Of a stretch of 7,053 nucleotides of DNA, positions 6,784 through 7,053 are shown in pieces. Numbering within the stretch: position 1 is the stretch's first letter; every line of letters starts with the position of its first letter. Under the pieces are notes generated by a model. It saw nothing but the letters and a program-made list of their open reading frames with translations. It ran no database searches and was not told where the DNA came from. Source of the stretch: an uncultured Clostridia bacterium (GTDB taxonomy: Bacteria; Bacillota; Clostridia; TANB77; CAG-508); the NCBI GenBank assembly GCA_947628925.1, contig CANRBU010000059.1, positions 1-7,053 of the forward strand, written 5' to 3'. A program made the position numbers and the translations under genes.

Positions 6784-6970
6784 GATTTAAAAATGGTATT
6801 TTAAATTTACTCTTTATATGTTTAAAATTTTTTTAATATTTTATTTAATTGCATTACATTTTTTATTTTTTCTTATTTACTTTATAGTAAATTTTTATTT
6901 TTTGGTTTTCTTTTTTTGTGTTCGCAAAAATGTAAAATATTTACAAATGGCATTTTTTAATTTTTATAAA
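6784..6970. other. Extremely A/T-rich non-coding stretch
   Basis: Between the FNT promoter and the higher-GC end of the window there is no credible gene. Only 18 of the 120 bases at 6841-6960 are G or C. Plus-strand T-runs create a spurious Phe/Leu-rich reading frame. The only structure I can point to is a dyad at 6931-6945. Confidence 0.7.
6931..6945. promoter_or_regulatory. Small dyad TGTAAA-ATA-TTTACA
   Basis: A perfect 6-bp inverted repeat with a 3-base centre lies in the intergenic region, about 150 bases upstream of the FNT -35. It has the size of a dimeric regulator operator, but palindromes of A/T bases occur readily by chance in such sequence. I do not assign a regulator. Confidence 0.3.
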
Positions 6971-7053
6971 AACTGGTTGTCTCTGGTGAATAAAACCGTA
7001 TACGCACGACAATTCGACGCAAGCCGGTAATGGCAAGAGTTCTGTGGCAAGTT
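6971..7053. other. Higher-GC segment of unknown nature, cut by the window edge
   Basis: In these 83 bases 39 are G or C, about three times the density of the preceding 120 bases. No frame gives a convincing protein. GCAAG recurs at 7019-7023, 7033-7037 and 7047-7051, exactly 14 bases apart, the last two within TGGCAAG. In an A/T-rich genome such a jump often marks a structured RNA, an rRNA/tRNA region or foreign DNA. I recognise none of these, and too little is visible to decide. Confidence 0.4.

Noticed and set aside
6478..6804. Plus-strand 108-residue open frame
   Set aside because: It overlaps the FNT gene antisense and runs through the FNT leader and promoter; nothing in it looks like a protein family.
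6929..6948. Rex-type redox operator
   Set aside because: Rex half sites have ten bases between TGT and ACA; here there are nine, so the geometry is wrong.
6818..7030. Plus-strand 70-residue open frame rich in Phe, Leu and Ile
   Set aside because: It comes from T-runs in A/T-rich DNA, has no ribosome binding site, crosses the composition boundary and changes character halfway.
6995..7053. Cyclic di-GMP (GEMM) riboswitch, suggested by ACGCAC followed by GACGCAAG
   Set aside because: The segment between these blocks is too short to form the expected helix, and the rest of the consensus is not visible before the window ends.

Overview
The window is very A+T-rich and looks like chromosomal DNA from an endospore-forming, low-GC Firmicute, most likely a member of the Clostridia. 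The main evidence is a recognisable SpoIIIAA sporulation ATPase, strong A/T codon bias and Shine-Dalgarno-type ribosome binding sites. All four convincing genes lie on the minus strand, so transcription runs from right to left. I see no tRNA, rRNA, CRISPR array, insertion sequence or phage gene.

Layout in the direction of transcription: (1) 7053-6669 has no gene. It holds a short segment of much higher GC at the extreme edge (6971-7053), an extremely A/T-rich stretch with a small dyad, and a good sigma-A-like promoter. (2) 6668-6024 encodes a short formate/nitrite transporter (FNT) family channel. (3) The 71-base gap contains a perfect 18-bp inverted repeat. (4) 5922-1816 encodes an MMPL/RND-type membrane transporter of about 1368 residues. 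It is nearly twice the usual size because its second extracytoplasmic loop contains eight tandem repeats of about 80 residues. (5) 1762-1037 encodes a YebC/TACO1-family protein, probably with its own promoter inside the end of the transporter gene and with a strong hairpin terminator downstream. (6) 870-4 encodes SpoIIIAA, normally the first gene of the spoIIIA operon. It is preceded by a tandem 17-bp duplication that happens to create a sigma-E-like promoter arrangement.

The genes do not form one obvious pathway. FNT is a small-anion channel, MMPL is a proton-motive-force-driven exporter or lipid transporter of unknown substrate, YebC acts on translation or transcription, and SpoIIIAA powers the mother-cell side of the SpoIIIA-SpoIIQ channel during engulfment. 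The most unusual item is the repeat array in the MMPL loop. Each unit is made of two related helix-loop-helix halves that resemble EF-hands stripped of their calcium ligands.
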